Assembly: GCA_003024985.2 (NCBI GenBank)
Contig: PXIH01S0024505.1
Reading direction: 5' to 3' (one strand)
DNA from: Euperipatoides rowelli
Lineage: Eukaryota; Onychophora; Udeonychophora; Euonychophora; Peripatopsidae
Length of the DNA stretch: 12,670 nt
In this document: positions 8,830 through 12,670 of the stretch, one piece after another
How the letters are laid out: each line of letters opens with the position of its first letter
Numbering within the stretch: the stretch's first letter is position 1
Notes under the pieces: generated by a model
The model's input: only the letters and a program-made list of their open reading frames with translations
What the model was told of the DNA's origin: nothing
Database searches by the model: none
Position numbers and translations under genes: made by a program

Positions 8830-9538
8830 ATTCTAAATTGAAAATAAAAATAAAATGAATTCATAGGACTTCATTTTCTGTTTAAGATCATTGACTTTTG
8901 CTTAAATAGTGTCCTTATCAACTGGCTTGTGATCTTTAATATGTTGTAATGCTTTGAAAAAAGCATCAATATGTCCCATCATGACTAGGACAGTCCATTT
9001 TTGAGCTCTTGTCCCTGTGTCACAGCTAATTAGCAATTTTCTCGCATTTTAATATTTACCCTTGTTTTTGACTTTCTTGTTCAGGCAATATTATGTCTTG
9101 CTATTTTCAAACTTTTTTTTTATTGTACATAATATAATGACAAATTATTAAATTACGGTAATATCTAAAAAAAAAAAAAAAAAAATCAACTTGAAGTAAA
9201 TGAAATATAAAGTTGATTCCATTTGCAAATATTGGTAGGAAAAATTAGTTCTTGATGGAAAACAGTAAATTCCGTGAAAAAATAATATTGTATGACCAGA
9301 AACTATGTCATTTACAAGTCAGTCAAGTGTCACATATTTAACTTGCAATGAATAACTGAATTATGTGGAACAGTAACTGTTGAAGACTGAATCGTCAAAA
9401 GTACTTAAATTGTTGCATATTTGACCCACTTTCTGATTTTATCATATAGTGAAGCTGATCACTTCACATAGAAAAATAAAAAGTTTAATTATATTTATAA
9501 AAAAATAAAAATACAAACTATTCTTTCAGTTTAAATAT
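8830..9538. repeat. 709-bp direct repeat, copy 1
   Basis: Line-by-line comparison shows no difference from 11199-11907 (constant offset 2369), including an A run of 19 at 9167-9185 and a T run of 9 at 9113-9121. Identity in such fast-changing homopolymers implies a very recent event or an artefact. The left boundary lies one base after an N (8829). The right boundary is a clean divergence after ttaaatat. The repeat is AT-rich, has no coding frame, and lacks TG...CA ends or terminal inverted repeats. Confidence 0.93.
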
Positions 9539-10376
9539 GTATTATTTTACCTTTTTTTTTTTTTTTACAATCTGCTTCAGTGTTATAATTTTTTACAAAG
9601 ACAATATTAATTTATTATTGATGGTATTTTAAGGGTTATTTTTGATTTAAGGCAGAAAAACATTTATGCCATTTTATCAGTGCTTCCATCACAATGTTAA
9701 GGGGAAAGTAAAGTCTAGACTCCATGACTGGTCTCTTAGATTTTTCAGGAATTTTTAGAGGATAAATTTAAAAGGGATAAATTTAAAGGAGGATGTGGAG
9801 AAGATTCATGTTTTCTATTACAAATGTCAGAAGCATTTAATTATTTAAAAATAGATGGGAAGTTCTCCATTTGCAGGGATGATTATTAACATTATTTTCA
9901 TGACATCATTATTAAAAAAAAAAAGGAATAAGATAAAAAAAAAATTGCTAGCAGTTTAGACTTCCTTTTGGAGATGGTCGATTTTTCTTCTAGCAGGAAA
10001 CCATATTAAAGAAAGAATAAAGTAACGTACAGAGACCCATAAATAAAAAATAAAGTAACATACAGTATACCATAATTGATTACTATTTTTTTTTTAATTA
10101 ACATTAAGTATGCTTGTTTTATACATAATAGAATAATTAATTTAGGCCTAATCACCCATATACTCTTCTTTATAGTTAAACATATATAGCCAGAGGTGTG
10201 CTGATGTCCATTTTGTTGGTTGGGGGGGGGGGGGAGGGGGGACAGCCAGTATTTACCAAGTAATATGTCTGGAGGGAGGGAAGCAGGCTCTGAATACCTA
10301 ATTATAATAAAATATATACAACTCATTGTTGCCTGATTATTCAACTAATATTACATAATACTTACAACTAGTTTTT
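9539..10376. other. Non-coding region, simple repeats and a G run
   Basis: No gene is recognised. A 13-bp unit ggataaatttaaa occurs twice in tandem (9760-9772 and 9775-9787). A phrase close to aataaagtaacgtacag repeats at about 10017 and 10053 with one change. A purine run of 13 G, an A and 6 G lies at 10222-10241. A minus-strand open frame at 10006-10344 is low-complexity and crosses these repeats, so I do not call it a gene. This stretch may include the decayed 3' part of the hAT element whose transposase lies at 10377. Confidence 0.5.
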
Positions 10377-11190
10377 TTAAATGACATTTTTCAATATAAT
10401 TTTTAAAAAATATCCAAACAAAATTTCTACTCTTCTGTCTTTCAAAACAGACAACTTTTCTGCTATGCAATCTAAATTATGTGTGTCTGTTATGTCTAAT
10501 TCACCTGCTAATAGGATCAGGGCATCCAGACGATCTTCTTTTATTGTTGTTCTCAGATAATTTTTAATAAGTTTTACTCTGCTGAAACTTTTCCCATTGC
10601 TATTAATTGTTACAGGAACTATAAGTGCTAACTTGTAAGTGAAACTCAATTTAGGATAATTATGGTGTTTTTCTTGAAGAAGTTTTGCTGCTGAGCATAT
10701 AGAGTTAGTTTTGCAAGAGCTACTGTATATCTGAAGACTTAAGCTCCATTTTACTTTTCAGGCAGTCCATATCGTACAGACCATCAGGAAACATTGCACA
10801 TATAATGAATAAATATCTGCTGATGAACACAAAGTAATTTTCTTTGGTACGAGATATGTCAGTGGATTGACCTTTTCAAATACTTGTTTATATCTTGAAA
10901 GTTACAAGTCGACCAATAACTTTTAAAATTTCTGCTCGGTAAGATAGGTCTCTGCTGAGGTTTGCTGCATTATTAAGATAGTCATCAATTTTTAGAGGTG
11001 ACTTCCTTTTTCGGGGATGCAAGTTTTATTCATAGCCAGCATCAACTCCACATTTTGGCACAATATATCTCTGCCTTCTGCAGAATGCCTGCTGAAATAG
11101 CATTAATGTCCTGCATTCTTTGCATCATAACAATTGTTTTGTGAACAATGTTCATGCTTTCCAAGTTGTAGCAAGTTTTGTTTTAGGCTA
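10377..11190 (-). pseudogene. hAT transposase remnant, C-terminal part
   Basis: hAT transposases cut and paste DNA elements and dimerise through a conserved C-terminal region. The frame 10377-10690 (minus) contains LALIVPV, then KSFSRVKLIKNYLRTTIKEDRL and LILLAGELD, matching the hAT dimerisation pattern (a Ser/Phe-Ser-x-Leu/Val-Lys core, then I/T-K-x-Y-LR-ST/TT, then RL..L.LL). The usual Glu/Cys-Glu-Arg before Ser-Phe is replaced by Asn-Gly-Lys. Upstream, in shifted frames, pieces such as RKRKSPLKIDDYL (near 11000) and a Met/Ile-rich helix near 11110-11170 fit the segment preceding that domain in ZMYM1-like transposases. Frameshifts and stops break it. The N-terminal zinc finger and most of the catalytic core are absent: similarity ends at the 709-bp repeat copy 2. 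Confidence 0.82.
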
Positions 11191-11198
11191 TATATGAT

Positions 11199-11907
11199 AT
11201 TCTAAATTGAAAATAAAAATAAAATGAATTCATAGGACTTCATTTTCTGTTTAAGATCATTGACTTTTGCTTAAATAGTGTCCTTATCAACTGGCTTGTG
11301 ATCTTTAATATGTTGTAATGCTTTGAAAAAAGCATCAATATGTCCCATCATGACTAGGACAGTCCATTTTTGAGCTCTTGTCCCTGTGTCACAGCTAATT
11401 AGCAATTTTCTCGCATTTTAATATTTACCCTTGTTTTTGACTTTCTTGTTCAGGCAATATTATGTCTTGCTATTTTCAAACTTTTTTTTTATTGTACATA
11501 ATATAATGACAAATTATTAAATTACGGTAATATCTAAAAAAAAAAAAAAAAAAATCAACTTGAAGTAAATGAAATATAAAGTTGATTCCATTTGCAAATA
11601 TTGGTAGGAAAAATTAGTTCTTGATGGAAAACAGTAAATTCCGTGAAAAAATAATATTGTATGACCAGAAACTATGTCATTTACAAGTCAGTCAAGTGTC
11701 ACATATTTAACTTGCAATGAATAACTGAATTATGTGGAACAGTAACTGTTGAAGACTGAATCGTCAAAAGTACTTAAATTGTTGCATATTTGACCCACTT
11801 TCTGATTTTATCATATAGTGAAGCTGATCACTTCACATAGAAAAATAAAAAGTTTAATTATATTTATAAAAAAATAAAAATACAAACTATTCTTTCAGTT
11901 TAAATAT
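11199..11907. repeat. 709-bp direct repeat, copy 2
   Basis: I see no difference from 8830-9538, including the A19 run at 11536-11554. Its left edge abuts the hAT transposase remnant; at its right edge the sequence changes to ttttcattgatc. Just left of it, tatatatgat resembles the tatatat preceding the N in copy 1, so the true repeat may extend a few bases further left. It is non-coding. Confidence 0.93.
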
Positions 11908-11926
11908 TTTCATTGATCAATAGTCT

Positions 11927-12111
11927 ATGGCCATGTTTACACTGACATAGCGAATCCTTTTCCGATACACGTTGTGGTACATATATCACATATTGTTTCT
12001 ACTGATCCAAGCATGACTGAATTTGCACTGCATGATGTTGAAATAGCGATATTCGTTCAAATCATGCAGGAAGTTAAGTATGATAGTAAGATACAAATAG
12101 TTTATTATTAA
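11927..12111 (+). other. Possible DNA-transposon end with a short open frame
   Basis: A GC-richer start, ggccatgtttacactg, resembles the opening of some animal DNA-transposon termini (Harbinger-like), but I find no matching inverted end before the window closes. A 32-codon frame from 12013 to the stop at 12111 begins MTEFALHDVEIAIFVQIMQE, more protein-like than the surrounding AT-rich frames. It could be a transposase N-terminus, an exon fragment or chance. I do not recognise it. Confidence 0.2.
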
Positions 12112-12128
12112 ATCTCAAAATTGAGGAT

Positions 12129-12170
12129 CATGATTGCTGCAGGTTGTCAAAGAAATCTGTAGCAATCATA
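12129..12170. repeat. 14-bp imperfect hairpin
   Basis: Arms catgattgctgcag (12129-12142) and ctgtagcaatcata (12157-12170) pair at 12 of 14 positions around a 14-nt loop. It is too short for a typical microRNA precursor. Confidence 0.5.
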
Positions 12171-12533
12171 GCTTCTGATATTCTTTGGAAAATAGTTGAA
12201 CTTAACCTCATAGAATCGAGCAGGGAGTAGCTTATAAAGTGTAGGCTACTATTTTTATTTGTTCCTAATGTTTTAATTATTTATGATTAACTTACTATTG
12301 GTAGGCTACTAGTTTACTTTTTGGTGTTATACGATATATTGTTTTTCATTTTCAAATATTATTTTGTTTTAATGTTTTATGAAATAATAAAACATGTTTA
12401 AGGTGGTGCAAGTCCATATTTAAAAAGAGAAAAAAAAAACAATATTATGTTCTCTGAAAATGTAAATGATAAAAATTTTAATTCATTTAAAGTTAGCATA
12501 GATGCTTACATTAAATTAAGAGCAGGCTTTGAT
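12171..12533. other. Non-coding AT-rich spacer
   Basis: No gene is seen. The word gtaggctact occurs twice, at 12241-12250 and 12301-12310, a variant of the tataggcctac word found elsewhere in the window. Confidence 0.5.
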
Positions 12534-12670
12534 TAGGGCTACGTTTTTTAAAAAACTCCGAGCACTCGGAGTACTTAAGAGCATGCTCTGAAACCAGAGA
12601 AATCGGATTTTAAAAAAATCGGAGCACGCTCTATGTCGGATTTTAATAAACTCCTAGCACTATAGGAGTG
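12534..12670. repeat. Cluster of GC-rich inverted repeats at right edge, probable transposon terminus
   Basis: From tagggct the sequence becomes a chain of palindromes: ttttttaaaaaa (12544-12555), ctccga-gcac-tcggag (12556-12571), gagcatgctc (12579-12588), and ctccta-gcacta-taggag (12651-12668). The phrase tcggattttaa occurs twice (about 12603 and 12637), and the segment aaactccgagcactcggagt is echoed about 95 bp later in degenerate form. Such repeated subterminal palindromes are typical of DNA-transposon ends (tagggct is a common hAT start). The other end lies outside the window. Confidence 0.45.

Noticed and set aside
9167-9185. A19 run as the poly(A) tail of a retroposed gene or SINE
   Set aside because: It sits in the middle of the 709-bp repeat with no coding or SINE-like sequence on its 5' side and no flanking target duplication that I could find.
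10006-10344. Minus-strand 112-codon frame as a gene
   Set aside because: Its Pro-rich part is the translation of the G run at 10222-10241 and its tail repeats because of a short DNA repeat; no domain.
8830-11907. The paired 709-bp repeats as LTRs of a retrovirus-like element
   Set aside because: No TG...CA ends, no primer-binding site or polypurine tract at the inner edges, and the only coding remnant between them is a hAT DNA transposase.
12129-12170. A microRNA precursor
   Set aside because: The stem is only 14 bp with two mismatches, well short of a normal microRNA hairpin.
1-12670. CRISPR array or prokaryotic defence system
   Set aside because: There is no array of regularly spaced short repeats, and all coding remnants are animal-type transposable elements.

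Overview
This is an AT-rich, gene-poor stretch of animal (metazoan) nuclear DNA made mostly of decayed mobile elements. I see no intact host protein gene, rRNA, tRNA or CRISPR array. The eukaryotic, animal-type assignment rests on a non-LTR retrotransposon with a zinc-knuckle ORF1 and an APE-type endonuclease ORF2, a hAT transposase remnant, and two short non-autonomous hAT elements of animal type. The sequence does not fix the species. The recurring word tataggcctac and several tactgtata-like words suggest an aquatic invertebrate or a fish-like genome, but this is only an impression.

Layout. Positions 1-1859 are AT-rich filler with a striking 32-bp palindrome built from two inverted ATGCAAAT octamers. 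Positions 1860-about 4250 hold a non-LTR retrotransposon on the minus strand: a likely 5' leader, ORF1 (start near 4082, CCHC knuckle) and the endonuclease part of ORF2 (start near 2824). It is broken by several frameshifts, and the reverse transcriptase half is missing, so it lacks its 3' rather than its 5' end. A perfect 12-bp hairpin sits at 4276-4307 and a GC-richer unidentified island at 4745-4889.

Positions 5670-6303 form a foldback DNA transposon with 84-bp terminal inverted repeats (79/84 matching, all differences transitions), flanked by a 9-bp direct repeat. Positions 7079-7398 and 7815-8087 are two non-autonomous hAT elements, each with terminal inverted repeats and a degenerate 8-bp target duplication. 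A 709-bp segment occurs twice in direct orientation without a visible difference (8830-9538 and 11199-11907); copy 1 begins one base after an N, so it may be a very recent duplication or an assembly artefact. Between the copies lies a hAT transposase pseudogene (10377-about 11190, minus strand) that keeps its C-terminal dimerisation region. The right edge (12534-12670) shows clustered GC-rich inverted repeats that look like the terminus of another DNA element running out of the window.

Nothing here works as a pathway. The window is a mosaic of layered insertions; the hAT remnant is of the kind of family that could once have moved the two short hAT elements, but no direct link can be shown.
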